From: Lachnospiraceae bacterium
Lineage (GTDB): Bacteria; Bacillota; Clostridia; Lachnospirales; Lachnospiraceae
Length of the DNA stretch: 64,000 nucleotides
Assembly (NCBI GenBank): GCA_017449765.1
Contig: JAFTFE010000047.1
Location: 1-64,000, forward strand
Direction of reading: 5' to 3'
Below are positions 35,215 to 46,500 of the stretch, one piece after another. The notes beneath the pieces are model-generated. The model searched no databases, was not told the origin of the DNA, and saw only the letters and a program-made list of their open reading frames with translations. The position numbers and the translations under genes are program-made. Every line of letters begins with the position of its first letter. Within the stretch, counting starts at the first letter, position 1.

Positions 35215-36297
35215 ATGGAGAGAACTGTTTACAGTATAAAAATGAATCGTTTAAAAAAATCCTATGGCGAGGGCATTTTTATGGATCAAAATGCCGTTAT
35301 TCACCTTGATGAAAATGAGCCTGTGCACAGACTGTATCTTAAAAGCATAGATGCCGCTGACGAGGACGCTGAATGGGGCAGATTATCCTTTGGGTTAAGC
35401 CTGTCCGAGGAGCAGGTATTATACATATATGCATTTGCAACAAATGAAAGATATATAACCATAGGCAATGAAAATGTTGATATAAACCGTTTTCTTACTT
35501 CGGGCAATGTATCTGATGATACAAAGAAAATTCTTATGAAGCAGCCCGGAGCACTTAGGTTTGTAGGAAAAAACGATGTGCTTTTATATGAACTTAAGGG
35601 AAGATATTTATATATAGCAATAGAGGTTATGGGTGAAGGGGCAGGATATATTTCCAAACTTTCGGTTGAAAGAGGCTCGGATGAATTTACCGGAGCATTT
35701 CCTGAGATATACAGGGAAAACAACGATTTCTTCCGTAGATATATGAGCGTATTTAACAGTATATACAATGATTTTGATGATAATATCGATAAGCTTCCGA
35801 AGTTACTCGACCTTGATAAATGTCCGGATATACTACTACCTGTTTATGCAGGCTGGCTTGGTATAGATGTTCAGGGGGATTTGCTTAAGCCAAAGGCGTT
35901 GAGAACGCTTGTAAAAGAGGCGTATACCCTAAATAAAATGAAGGGAACAAGGGCGTGCTTAAGAAGGATTTTAGAGATAGCGGTGGAAGAGCAGTTTTTA
36001 ATACTTGAGGCAAATCAGATGAATGAGTTTTCTGACGGAAGAACAGAAGATGCTTCTGTATTTGACATAACTGTTTTAATTAAAAAGCAGCTTTCGGAGA
36101 CTGAAAGATTTCAGCTTACTTATCTTTTGGAGCAGTTTATACCGGTACGTTCACGTCTTAAGCTTGAAAACTTCAAGGATACGGGTATTATGGACAGCAG
36201 AATTTATCTTGATATGAATGCGAAGGTTGCCGAAACGGAAAATGCTTCACTTGATGATATGATGGGACTTGATAATAATATTATTCTTGAAGAATAG
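35215..36297 (+). CDS. Tail protein I-like baseplate/fibre-connector
   Basis: 360 residues. FPEIYRENNDFFRRYMSVFN, KLPKLLDLDKCPDILLPVYA, GWLGID and TLNKMKGTRACLRRILEIAV match the P2 gpI/tail-protein domain found after the J genes in CIS clusters. It closes the wedge and can hold tail fibres. The N-terminal 150 residues are beta-rich and unrecognised. No separate fibre gene follows, so target recognition may use the envelope proteins, or the particle may act from inside the cell. Confidence 0.83.
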   Translation: MERTVYSIKMNRLKKSYGEGIFMDQNAVIHLDENEPVHRLYLKSIDAADEDAEWGRLSFGLSLSEEQVLYIYAFATNERYITIGNENVDINRFLTSGNVSDDTKKILMKQPGALRFVGKNDVLLYELKGRYLYIAIEVMGEGAGYISKLSVERGSDEFTGAFPEIYRENNDFFRRYMSVFNSIYNDFDDNIDKLPKLLDLDKCPDILLPVYAGWLGIDVQGDLLKPKALRTLVKEAYTLNKMKGTRACLRRILEIAVEEQFLILEANQMNEFSDGRTEDASVFDITVLIKKQLSETERFQLTYLLEQFIPVRSRLKLENFKDTGIMDSRIYLDMNAKVAETENASLDDMMGLDNNIILEE

Positions 36298-36384
36298 CAG
36301 TATTATGAATTATAATGTTATGTGTCTTGATAATAATCAACACTTTATCAATTGTAAATTATAAAAAAAGTAGGAGGAATCGTG

Positions 36385-36684
36385 ATGACGATATCAGAGA
36401 TTAAAAATTCGGGAGAAATAACACTAAAGCTTAGCGGAAGGGTTGATACAATAACGGCACCCGAGCTCCAGCAGGCTGTTCTTATTGCATTTCAAAAAGA
36501 AAAAAATATAGTTATAGATTTTGAAGATGTAGAGTACATATCAAGTGCCGGACTCAGAGCTTTGTTAATTGGGGAAAAGACAGCCAAGTCCAAGGGTGGA
36601 AGCATGACCATCAAGGGAGCAAACGAGACGGTGTTGAGTGTGTTTAGCGTAACAGGCTTTGATAAAATTCTTACGATAGTATAA
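36385..36684 (+). CDS. STAS-domain protein (anti-sigma-factor-antagonist type)
   Basis: About 99 residues from ATG 36385, seven bases after GTAGGAGG. It is a single STAS domain: LKLSGRVDTITAPELQQAV then FEDVEYISSAGLRALL, with S53/S54 in the phosphorylation loop position. SpoIIAA/RsbV-type STAS proteins switch partners when a kinase phosphorylates this Ser. The next gene encodes a kinase-type ATPase 13 bases downstream, so a partner-switch pair within the CIS operon is plausible. No anti-sigma or sigma gene is nearby, so its target may be a protein of the system itself. Confidence 0.85.
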   Translation: MTISEIKNSGEITLKLSGRVDTITAPELQQAVLIAFQKEKNIVIDFEDVEYISSAGLRALLIGEKTAKSKGGSMTIKGANETVLSVFSVTGFDKILTIV

Positions 36685-36697
36685 CCGGGGGATAACA

Positions 36698-37675
36698 ATG
36701 AAAAAAGCAAAGATAATTTTTTTAAATCTTCTTATCATTTTTTATGTTTTGACGATAGGAGGATGGTGGTACGAAAATGAGATATTGTTTTTTGTATCTT
36801 TCGGATGCTTTAGTCTTTCTTTATTAGTATTCATAATACTTGCCATGAAAAAAGCTTCTAAGACGGATGATAAGGAATATGAGGATATTCCTAACATTAA
36901 TTACGATGAAGCTTATGCCACTGATACGCAGGAGGAAGCAGCTTATGCAGATGTTTCGCAGAGCGAAGCAGCTGTCACTGATGCATATGGGGAAGCAGTC
37001 CTTACAGACGCTGCTCAGGATACAGCTTCTGATACCTACGATGAATCCTCTGCATCGGATGTAGGAAGCTATATGTCAAGGATAGATGAGCTTGAGTTTG
37101 AACTTCAGGATACAAAGGATATGCTCGAAAATTACAAATCAGAGCTTGAAGCATATAAAGAGCGTGAAAACAGTCAGAAAAACAACTTCATGTCTATTCT
37201 TCCGGAGGGTATAACTCCGAGAGAGGCATTGTCTACTGTAAACATCGTGGATGTGGCAAGGAGTGTTGTAGAAGAACTTCATACGGCCGCACTCCGTGCA
37301 GGTCTTCGTGTTCAGGTATCTTCCGGCGAAGAGCAGATACTTGTGCGTGCAGATGAGGATTTGCTTCGGGTTTTATTTAGAAACATTGTCGATAATTCAA
37401 TAAAATATATGAACCGTCAAGGTATATTGGTCATTACTCTGTCAACGATAGGGGACGACCTTTTTGTGGTTTTAAAGGATAACGGTGAGGGACTTAGTTC
37501 AGAAGAAACAAATCATATATTTGAACTAAACTATCAGGGTTCAAACCGTATATCGGGAAATGGTCTCGGTCTTGCACAGGCCAAGGCTGTCGTTGAATAC
37601 TATGGCGGAAATATATATGCAAAGTCAACAATGGGAGGCGGTATGGGTATATACATCCAGCTTCCGACTACATAA
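36698..37675 (+). CDS. Membrane protein with histidine-kinase-type ATPase domain but no phosphoacceptor domain
   Basis: 325 residues. Two membrane helices (about 5-22 and 29-50) are followed by an acidic linker with repeated EA/AD motifs (65-125), a short coiled coil (130-155) and an HATPase_c domain. That domain has an N box (NIVDNSIKYM, about 229-240), a G1 box DNGEGL (261-266) and a G2 box GNGLGL (287-292). A DHp helix with a phosphorylatable His is absent, so it is not a normal two-component kinase. It may phosphorylate the STAS Ser, as RsbW/SpoIIAB do, although its boxes look more like sensor kinases. Membrane location would link CIS state to the cell envelope. Confidence 0.75.
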   Translation: MKKAKIIFLNLLIIFYVLTIGGWWYENEILFFVSFGCFSLSLLVFIILAMKKASKTDDKEYEDIPNINYDEAYATDTQEEAAYADVSQSEAAVTDAYGEAVLTDAAQDTASDTYDESSASDVGSYMSRIDELEFELQDTKDMLENYKSELEAYKERENSQKNNFMSILPEGITPREALSTVNIVDVARSVVEELHTAALRAGLRVQVSSGEEQILVRADEDLLRVLFRNIVDNSIKYMNRQGILVITLSTIGDDLFVVLKDNGEGLSSEETNHIFELNYQGSNRISGNGLGLAQAKAVVEYYGGNIYAKSTMGGGMGIYIQLPTT

Positions 37676-37736
37676 AAAGCCATTAAGCTTTGGTTAAAAT
37701 CGACCATATAAACGTTTTATAACAGGGGGTGATGAC

Positions 37737-37997
37737 ATGTCCTTATTTAATTCCAATTTGTCTGACAGGCTTATGGATGCAAACAAGCGTGTAAATGCAG
37801 AAAATAAAAAGAAAAATGATATACAGCAGGATCAGGATGAGGATGAAATGGGATATGCCTATGATGAACGCTTTAATTATGGTTTCCTAAATGATAACAA
37901 GGGTGTATTTGTAAATAATGATGATGAAAATGCTTTAAATACTGCAAAGAGTATATTTGATAGGACTGCAGTATTCCATGTAAAAAATGACGAATAA
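37737..37997 (+). CDS. Small hydrophilic protein of unknown function
   Basis: 86 residues, strongly Asn/Asp-rich, with a helical N-terminus (LSDRLMDANKRVNAENKKKN) and an acidic middle (QDQDEDEMGYAYDERFNYGF). No family recognised. It has a GGGGTGA ribosome site and lies 43 bases before the first AAA+ gene, so it may be an adaptor for it. Its real expression is supported only by context and its clean frame. Confidence 0.55.
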   Translation: MSLFNSNLSDRLMDANKRVNAENKKKNDIQQDQDEDEMGYAYDERFNYGFLNDNKGVFVNNDDENALNTAKSIFDRTAVFHVKNDE

Positions 37998-38040
37998 CAA
38001 AATATGTTTTAAATAAATTCTTAAAAGAGGAGATATTACT

Positions 38041-40485
38041 TTGGCTGGTAGAAAGAAAAAAACAGAAGAAATAACTGAAAATATCCCTACTTCCGTAGGA
38101 GGAAAAAAGGTTGTTGCCTTTTCAGGATATGACGAATATATGCGTCATATATTTCATTGTGTAAATATGTGCCTTTCGGCATATATGGAAAATATGAAGC
38201 TTACGTTTTCAAACGGTCAGGGTGGATATAAGAATGTACTTTATCCCGATTTGGAAGTGGCTTCCGATTCATGTAACGAGCAGCTCATAAAATATGAGCA
38301 GATATATGGCAGTACATCAAATGATAAGGATAAGGAGCTTGATTTGGATGAGCTTGATGAGCTTGATAATTCTGACGAAGGAAATGAGGATTTTGATGAC
38401 GAGCTTCTTTCTTTACTGGGTGCATTTGCAGAAACCTCCGGTGGTGCAGACAGTGATTCTGACGATGAAGGAGAGGAATTTGAAGAGTCAGAACGAATTA
38501 AAGCAGCACGCGATGCATTTGATGTCGCCGCACAGCTTGAATGGATATCAGCCTGTGGAGAATTGACATTAAAAAATGGAGAAAAAATGCCTTTTTACGA
38601 GCTTACGAAAAAGCTTGAGATGCGTCCGTTTGCTTTATTTACCTTTGCGAGTGGGGTATTATCCTCAACACAGACGGATTATGCAGGAATTTTCCAGATT
38701 ATAAATGAAAACGGTAATCTTTCATCACCTACTATCGAGAGTGCTGCAAAGATTTATTTTGGATCTAATTATTCGATTACCGGTGCTTACGGTGAGATGA
38801 GTGAATGTCTTGAGACATTGCTTCCTATACTTGACTTAAGAGTAGTATCAAGTATGCCGTTTTCGACTGTTATATCACCTGATAAGCGTATCATAGATTA
38901 TCTTTTCGGTAAGGATCCTATGCGTCTTGACGAAAACTATATAAGATTCTTTAAGATGCTTACCACAAAAGAAGAACTTGATCCGATTATGGCCAATGAC
39001 GGACAGCTTGAGGCTATGAAGATATCCTATGGCGAGGGTGTGCGTATATTCTCGTATTACGGAGATGAGGGAAGTGGAAGAAAATTCTTTATAAGACATT
39101 TTTGTGAGGAAAATAATCTCGGAGCAGTTTCCATAAACTGTAAAAAGCTTTTTGTATATGATTTTAATTTTGTGGAAAAAGCTTTATGGGCTGTTACCAG
39201 AGAGTGTATTCTAACCAACTCCTGCTGTTGTTTGGATGAGCTCACATTTAGAGAAGATGAGAAAGAAAAATTTTATGGATATATGGATCTTGCATTTGCC
39301 AAGCTTACTCAAAAGAAAATTCTGGTATTTGCGATAAGCAGGGAAAAGCTCGCTATGAGGGATATAACCAAGGAAGAGGTTACAGAACTTGAGATACCTA
39401 CCCCTAACAACGAGGAAAGAGAAAAATGTTGGAATTATTTTTCGCAAAAATACAAGCTCGACAAAGATGTTGATAAGCTCGAGATGGCAACAAAATTCCT
39501 CTTTACACCGGGCAAGATAAAATCTGCTCTTCACAGTGCAAGAAGCCTTGCAACTATGAATAAGGAAATTCTCATATCGCGTGCCACACTGTTTCAGGGT
39601 TGCTATGGTCAGATGAGTTCTGAGCTTACACAGAAAGCAACCAAGATTAAGGCAAACTTTGGATTTGAAGATATCGTTATGAATAAGGATCAGCGTGAGA
39701 CCTTAGAGCATGCTATAGACCAGATGAACTTCAGAAAACAGGTTTATGACGGTTGGAATTATACCAAAAAATATCCTTATGGACGTGGTTTATCGATTCT
39801 TTTGTTCGGGGCTCCCGGTACCGGTAAGTCCATGTGTGCACAGGTTATAGCACATGAGCTTAATCTTGAGTTATACAGAGTTGACCTTTCAAAGGTTATA
39901 GATAAGTATGTCGGTGAGACAGAAAAATCTATATCCATGATATTTAGAGAAGCAAAGAAATGTAATGTCGTACTCTTTTTTGATGAGTGTGATACCTTGT
40001 TTGCAAAGCGTTCGGACGATGGCGGTTCCAATCAGGCGTCCAATAACAATAAGACCGCACTCCTCTTGCAGGAGGTCGAGGGTTATGACGGAGTATCAGT
40101 TCTTGCTACAAACTACAAGCACAATATCGATCCTGCGTTCTTTAGACGTATGAAATACATAGTTGAGTTTCAGTTCCCGGATGTCGATACAAGAGAGATG
40201 CTTTGGCGTACAACCATACCTAAGGATACTCCTTTGGCTGATGACGTTGATATACGTTACCTTGCCGAAAAGTATGAGCTGGTTGGTGGTAATATCAAGA
40301 ACTGTATACTTAATGCGGCATTCCTTGCCGCAGCGGATCCGGCGGCAGAGGGTAAGGTACATATGGTACATTATTTGCTTGCGGTTAAATACGAGTTTGT
40401 AAAGGTTGGTAAGGTATTTACACGTTCCGATTTTGAGCCGTATGCCGATGCTGTATTTGGAACTGAGAATATGAACAGATATTAA
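38041..40485 (+). CDS. AAA+ ATPase 1 of the CIS (Afp15/Pvc15-like)
   Basis: 814 residues from TTG 38041 after AGGAGATATTAC; no ATG fits. An acidic low-complexity stretch (95-155) follows a helical N-terminus. A degenerate ATPase-like module (GDEGSGRKF near residue 342) precedes an intact AAA+ domain with Walker A GAPGTGKS (590-597), Walker B VVLFFDECD (643-651, E649), sensor ATNY and an arginine-finger region DPAFFRRM. Such ATPases are part of nearly all eCIS clusters and are needed for assembly or cargo handling. It is a paralogue of the ATPase at 46911, with the giant repeat protein between them. Confidence 0.9.
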   Translation: MAGRKKKTEEITENIPTSVGGKKVVAFSGYDEYMRHIFHCVNMCLSAYMENMKLTFSNGQGGYKNVLYPDLEVASDSCNEQLIKYEQIYGSTSNDKDKELDLDELDELDNSDEGNEDFDDELLSLLGAFAETSGGADSDSDDEGEEFEESERIKAARDAFDVAAQLEWISACGELTLKNGEKMPFYELTKKLEMRPFALFTFASGVLSSTQTDYAGIFQIINENGNLSSPTIESAAKIYFGSNYSITGAYGEMSECLETLLPILDLRVVSSMPFSTVISPDKRIIDYLFGKDPMRLDENYIRFFKMLTTKEELDPIMANDGQLEAMKISYGEGVRIFSYYGDEGSGRKFFIRHFCEENNLGAVSINCKKLFVYDFNFVEKALWAVTRECILTNSCCCLDELTFREDEKEKFYGYMDLAFAKLTQKKILVFAISREKLAMRDITKEEVTELEIPTPNNEEREKCWNYFSQKYKLDKDVDKLEMATKFLFTPGKIKSALHSARSLATMNKEILISRATLFQGCYGQMSSELTQKATKIKANFGFEDIVMNKDQRETLEHAIDQMNFRKQVYDGWNYTKKYPYGRGLSILLFGAPGTGKSMCAQVIAHELNLELYRVDLSKVIDKYVGETEKSISMIFREAKKCNVVLFFDECDTLFAKRSDDGGSNQASNNNKTALLLQEVEGYDGVSVLATNYKHNIDPAFFRRMKYIVEFQFPDVDTREMLWRTTIPKDTPLADDVDIRYLAEKYELVGGNIKNCILNAAFLAAADPAAEGKVHMVHYLLAVKYEFVKVGKVFTRSDFEPYADAVFGTENMNRY

Positions 40486-40551
40486 TTTTTTCAATCAAGT
40501 GTTAATATCATAAGCGAGTTTGATGTTATTTGCTTGTTTTGAGGTGACTGT

Positions 40552-43500
40552 ATGGATAATAATTATCAGGAAGAAGATAAAAAAGAAAAAGAGAAAAAAG
40601 AAAAATTAATAGCGGATATAAACAGGCTTAACATGCAAAAAGCTGCTAAAATGTTTGCCGGCATGAAGTACCGTGTAACCCGTAATAAAAAAGGCAAGCT
40701 TGTATATGCGAAAAATAACAATCAGCCAAAGCCTAAGCGTCAGCCTGCCGGTAACAAGAATGCAGTTGTTAATAAGGATTTGGGCAATAAGATTGCGATT
40801 AAAGGTAAGCGACGCAAGAATGAAAAGGGTAATAACCGGATTAAGCAGCCTATAGTTCCAGAAAATAATCAGATTGAGGAGCCTATAGTTCCCGTAAATA
40901 ATCAGATTATGCAGCAAAATCCGCCTGTTAACGAACAAAATATTGATGCAAATGCGAATCAGGATATACAGATGGTAGAGATATTTATGCCACCTGTATT
41001 TGTTATGGAAAGAAATGAACAGCCAATCGAGCAGAATAATATCGCAGAAGAAAACGCAGGCGGTGGTGAACAGCAGGTTATAGAAGCACCACAGAACGCA
41101 GGTGGAGAAGAGGTTGTTGTACAGCAGATTATAGAGCAGCCACAGAATGCTGGTGGAGAAGAAGTTGTAGAGCAGCCACAGAATGCTGGTGGAGAAGAGG
41201 TTGTAGAACAGCAGAATATAGAGCAACCGCAGAATGTTGGCGGAGGGGAAGAGGTTGTAGAGCAGCCGCAGAACGTTGGTGGAGAAGATATTGCCGAGCA
41301 GATACGGAATGCAGGCTGGGAAGTTATAGAACAGATACAAAATCTGGTTGAAGAACAGCAGATTGCCGAACAACAACAGAATGCTCCGGTGCAGCCACAG
41401 AATGCTCCGGTGCGTCAGGAAATAGAAAATCTCTCAATGAATGAGTTTAACACTGCTTTATATTATATTTTAAAGGGTGAAAACAAAGTTGTTTCAATGG
41501 ACGAAGCAGGTGACTTAAGCCTGCAGGGTGTTGCTATGCGTATTATGCTACAAAACAGAGCGGAAGAAGCACTCAAAAATGAGGACTTAAGACTGGCACA
41601 AAAGGCAAGAAAAGCCAATATGATTAAGGACGCTGTACGCCGCTTGGACGAGCTTAAAAAGGATGATGACGGCACAAAACGTATAGATGAATTCTTAAAG
41701 CTTGATTATACGGTTTTTGATAAATTTGATGATATGTATCTCGTTTTTTCATTTGACCGTATTAATAATGCCATTGAGCAGGCAGAATATATAGAGAGAG
41801 AGGTTTTACCGCTTGCAGAAGAAAAGAAAAGCTTAAGCAGGGAAACACATAGTAAGGTTACTGCTATGCTTGCTGCGATAAATGACTATAAGAATTATAT
41901 GAATCTTCGTATGATGATTATGGCTGATAAAAATTATACGCTTGCTTTTGATGAAGAATTACTCAACGGTGCAGCAGACATTGATGAAGTGAACGAACGT
42001 CTTGAAAGCTATACGGCTGAAAGAGATATAAACAACGAACAGCTTTCAACGATTATGAGATATATTACATATAAGACAGAGATGGGTGATAATCCTCTTT
42101 TTTCCTTGCATTATGAGTTTAGGGAGAGTACTATGCTTGAGCGTATGCAGGCATATGGTTATGTTGTTGAGGAAGAAAATAATGAAGAGGAAGTGGACGA
42201 GGATGTAGAGCGTGAACTTCAAAATCTTGAAGCTGAAGTCGCAAATCAGGCACAAAACCAAATCGCTAATCAGGATGCAGTAAATCAGGCTCCGAATCAA
42301 ATCATTAATCAGGAAGAAAACCAAAATGCTGTGGCAGAGCAGGGACAGATACCTTTAGTTCCGGAGCTTTTAAATGCCAAGCGTAAGGAAAGACTCACAT
42401 ATCTTCTTACCGGCGATAATGCGGGAAATGCAGAACCGGAGCTTGATATAAATAACCGTGCCGAGCTTGCAAAGGAAGCAAGAAACATATATGAGCAGTG
42501 GGAAAATATGGATCTTGAGAAGGAATTTGAAGGTACGCTTAATTCTCTTGTTGATGTTATAAAACAGGGTTATATGATTCCGCCTGAGATAATGGAGATT
42601 CTTTCTAAAGGCTTAAGACCGGGAACTTCTGTCTTGGCAAAGCAGGCTAATAAAGAAGTACTTGCTGCAGGTATGTATAAAGGCGGTGAGCAGGAGGCTG
42701 CAATGCTTCCGGTTGTCCTTGCTGATACATTTATGAAGACAGATTTTTCTGTATTTGATTCGATACAGGATGAGGATATAGTTAAAAACTACACTGAAGC
42801 AAAAAGCTTGATCGACTATGGCTTTGCTCTTAAAGATTATATGGAGCAGGCTATTAACAGTAAAACCTGTTTGATATCACAGGAGCGTGTAGATAATTTC
42901 AGCGCCGTTTTAGCTTCTTTAAAGGACTACACCGAGTATGCATTCAGACGTATGGATATCATAAGAAGTCCTTATTATACGCTGATTGACATGGATAAGG
43001 CACTTCATGAGCAGGATATAAAGGATATAAGGAATCGTATGCCTGAAGAACCTGAGGCTGATGATGAGAGTGCTCTTTTGGAATTTGTATATAACGGTTT
43101 AGAGCTTGCGCCTTATCTTGAAAAGGTAAGTAACGGAGGCTTCTTTGAGCGTGCTGCCGTTTATGGCTATAAGGCGGTTGATGATTATAAGGATGATAAT
43201 CTTGATGTACAGGCTGAATATATAAGAGAGGTGGAAAGGATAGACAGGGAGCGCCTCTTATTTAACAGTGTACAAAGAGTTATAGGAAGCGGACAGGATT
43301 ATGATGAAGAAAAGAATAATCCGGAACATGATGAGAATTTAAGAAAACGTCAGGAGCTTTCCGAAAGAGCCGGTGAAATATTTGCCAATCTTTCGGCAGA
43401 AGAGGAAGCTGACATGTGGGTAGAAGAGCTTTTAAGTACTGATGTAAGCGTATTTGACGGAATCGGAAAAGATGAAACCCTGATAGAGAAATTCAATGAT

Positions 43501-46500
43501 ATATATAAACTTACTTCGCGTCAGATCAGCATACAAAAAAAGCTTGATGCACATAAAAACGGTGAAATAGATTTAACAACAGAGCAAAAGCAGATACTTA
43601 CAGGTATTCATAATATGCTTAGTGATGCTCAGCTTTATATTATATTAAAGCTTAATCAGATAAGAAATCCGTATTATAAAACTATGCATACGGTTGAAGA
43701 GTCCGCCAATGAAAATCTTGACAGGGAAGCCTTCAATAATAATTACAGAGAATTTGAAACGGATGATGCACAGCTTGAGGTCTATATCCAAATGACTAAT
43801 CAGCTTCAGACATCTGCATTTTTTGCAAGACTTTCGGAAAGCGGCAAGGATATAAAGGACAGGTATATCAGTGATGCAATGTCTGCAGAAGATAATGCTA
43901 TGAATGAAAGTATGGGCTTTGATCATTTAGGCAGGGATAATAACTTTACTGCCGTAACATATCTGTTGGATGGTGAAGAAGCTTTAGATAACATAGATAA
44001 AAATACATTTAAGGAAGGCTTAAGCAGGAGAATAGAAAGATTCGGAAAGGCAAATGATGCATACAGTAAAGCCTTGGAAAACAATCCAAAGATTCAAAAT
44101 GCACTTTCCAAAGCATATACAAAGCTTGATGATTTCGGATATGTTAATTATGAGCTCGATGCTTCTGTAATAAACGGTATTTATCCTCTTTTAAAAACAG
44201 GAGATACCGATGAAGACTTAAAATATAATATGGAGCTTCTTATGAATCTCGGAGCTCCGGAAAAAAATACAAGGGGAGCTGCATATAAGGCAATGGTTGA
44301 CAGCTTTCTTGGAGTAGATTTATCTAAATTCGACAGATGTGATGATGAGTACATTATGGAGAATTATACGGAAATTAAATCCATAGGCGTACAGGCAGAA
44401 ACCTTTGCAAATGAAGAGCTTATTGATACATTTGATAAAAACGGATATAAGATTTCGGCTCAAAAAAGAAATAATCTTTCCGTACTTGCACAGGCGATAA
44501 AAAGATATGTTGCTTTTATGGACAGTCGTATGGCTCTTATGAGGCATCCGCTTTATGTTAACGTATTCAGAAATGCTGATGAAGGTAAGGCGTATGATCC
44601 GGAACAGTTAAAGGCGCGTATGGCTGAGGCTAAAGCGAAGATGTCGACTGATGCAGAGAGATTTGTATCGCCTGAAGACGGTAGATATATAGATGTTTTG
44701 GTCAATGCTTTTTCTAATGTTTATTCACAAAGAGAACGTGATATGTCGATGGAGGAGCGCCTTTTGGATAAAGGCTTTGAAAAGCTTGCACCGGGTGAGT
44801 ATGATGAGGATATCGAAGGAAAGGAAGAATATCAGGAGCAGATATCCGAAGGTAATATAATAAAAGAATCCGTAGATTTAAGAACAGAGATGGTTGTTTC
44901 CAATGTCTTAAAGGAACTTGCAACAGAAGACGGCACTATAAGTCTTGAGGATTATAAGAAGCAGACAGAGGGAGGAGAAAAAAGAAGGGCACTTGCGGAA
45001 AGAGTACGGGAGCTTCCTGATTTTGATGGTATTGAACCAAAGATTATCATGGCAGATCTTCTTACTGATGATGCGGATATAATAAATGAATTCCTGGATA
45101 TGAAATTTAATGAGTTGGATAATCTTGATGACGAAAAGCTTGTTGAAAATTATACAGAGATAGCAGCCTTATGTGGTATGGAAAATCAGATTGCAGCTAC
45201 GCTTACAAGACTTAGGGAAGCTGATGAAAAACCGCTTGCTTCTACAGTAGCTGCTGTAGAGGGAAGGCTCAATATGTTACGAGACTTAAGGGAATATGTA
45301 CTTGCAAAGCTTTCTGTTATTCGTAATCCTTTATATGTAAAGCACTATGATACAGCATATCTTGGCTTTAATGAGAAGCGCGAGGATATGGAGGCAAAGA
45401 TAAACGAAAAGGGTGAGATGCTTGGTGAAGCCGGTAGAGCATATTTAAGAAAAGTCACCATAGCAAAGAGCCATCCATTTATGGCGAAATATACAGGTAA
45501 CGGAAGTTCAACAGCCGATGCTTACGGCAAGCAGCAGGAAAATGATTTTTATAAAAAGGCCGAGATGCTCGGTGAGGGTGAAAATATAGCTCATCATGAT
45601 GAAGAAGGCAGAGTTGAAGGTGATATGCCTCTTGAGGCAGATGAAAGACCGGAGGCTTCTGCACCTGCTCAAATTGAAGGAATACTTGAATCAAAATCTA
45701 TGGGTGAGCCGTTAAAAGAGCTTGCTTCGATGGCTGAAATGACAAAGACCTACAAGAAAAAGATTTTCAAGAAGGAAAAGAAAACATATCAGGTTAAGGA
45801 TCAAAAAGGTAAGGTAAAGGATGTATCAAGAACAATGCGTGTTCTTGACAAAATAGTCGATAAACCGGTATCAGAGTCCATTAACAAAGATATGGTGCCG
45901 ATAAAGGAGCAGATAAAAATAATTATGGACTTCCTTGATACTGAATTTAAACATAAGAATGATGATGATTTTGAGACAGGTCTCTCACTTATACTCAATC
46001 ATTTTGAGGTGCTTGACGGTATATGCGGTCAGTACCTAACCGGCAGAGGAAACCATATATCAGGTAGTATGGAGCAGGATATAAGAAGAAAGGTTCGTCG
46101 TATAAGACATATTGCCGAATATGCGTATACACAGACCTACACAAGTGCACGTATGAGCCGTATATACTTCAGGCAGCAGGATTTTTCAGGAAGAAGAATC
46201 CCTTGGAAAAATGTCTATTATTATGCGGAGCAGCCAATCACATGGGAACAGGGGCTTGTGCCTTATAACGAAATCAACAAGGAAATGAAGGATGTTATAA
46301 AGGGTGTTAAGCCTCCGCGTACCAGACTTAAGACATTTACCGAAAAGGATAATTCCTTTGATAAGATTGAGCATTGGATGAAGATATTCTCCGAATGTAA
46401 GCCTGATGAGGCTGTGGCGCTTGACAGAGATTTGTCCATAAAGGATATGGAGCGTATGGAAAAGCTGATTAGCGCGACAAATATGAGAGCTAATCAGGGT

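Noticed and set aside
16649..36297. Interpretation as a prophage tail module or type VI system
   Set aside because: No head, packaging, lysis or phage regulator genes, and no T6SS membrane complex (TssJLM) or TssB/C split sheath; DUF4255, DUF4280, CIS-tube and AAA+ genes fit an eCIS-like system.
36300..36384. Possible promoter between the tail I and STAS genes (TTGATA and A/T-rich downstream)
   Set aside because: No -10 at a proper distance and no repeat geometry; not enough to call.
40541..40556. GTGACTG word just before the giant gene
   Set aside because: Single heptamer overlapping the start codon region, without a partner at 11 bp or a -10 box.
40606..41376. Long minus-strand frame rich in Leu/Phe/Asn opposite the start of the giant gene
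   Set aside because: Arises from the Gln-rich repeats on the plus strand; no start signal and repeated low-complexity composition.
41050..41420. Repeats resembling an array or minisatellite
   Set aside because: Coding repeats (QPQNAGGEE type) of the giant protein, in frame throughout.
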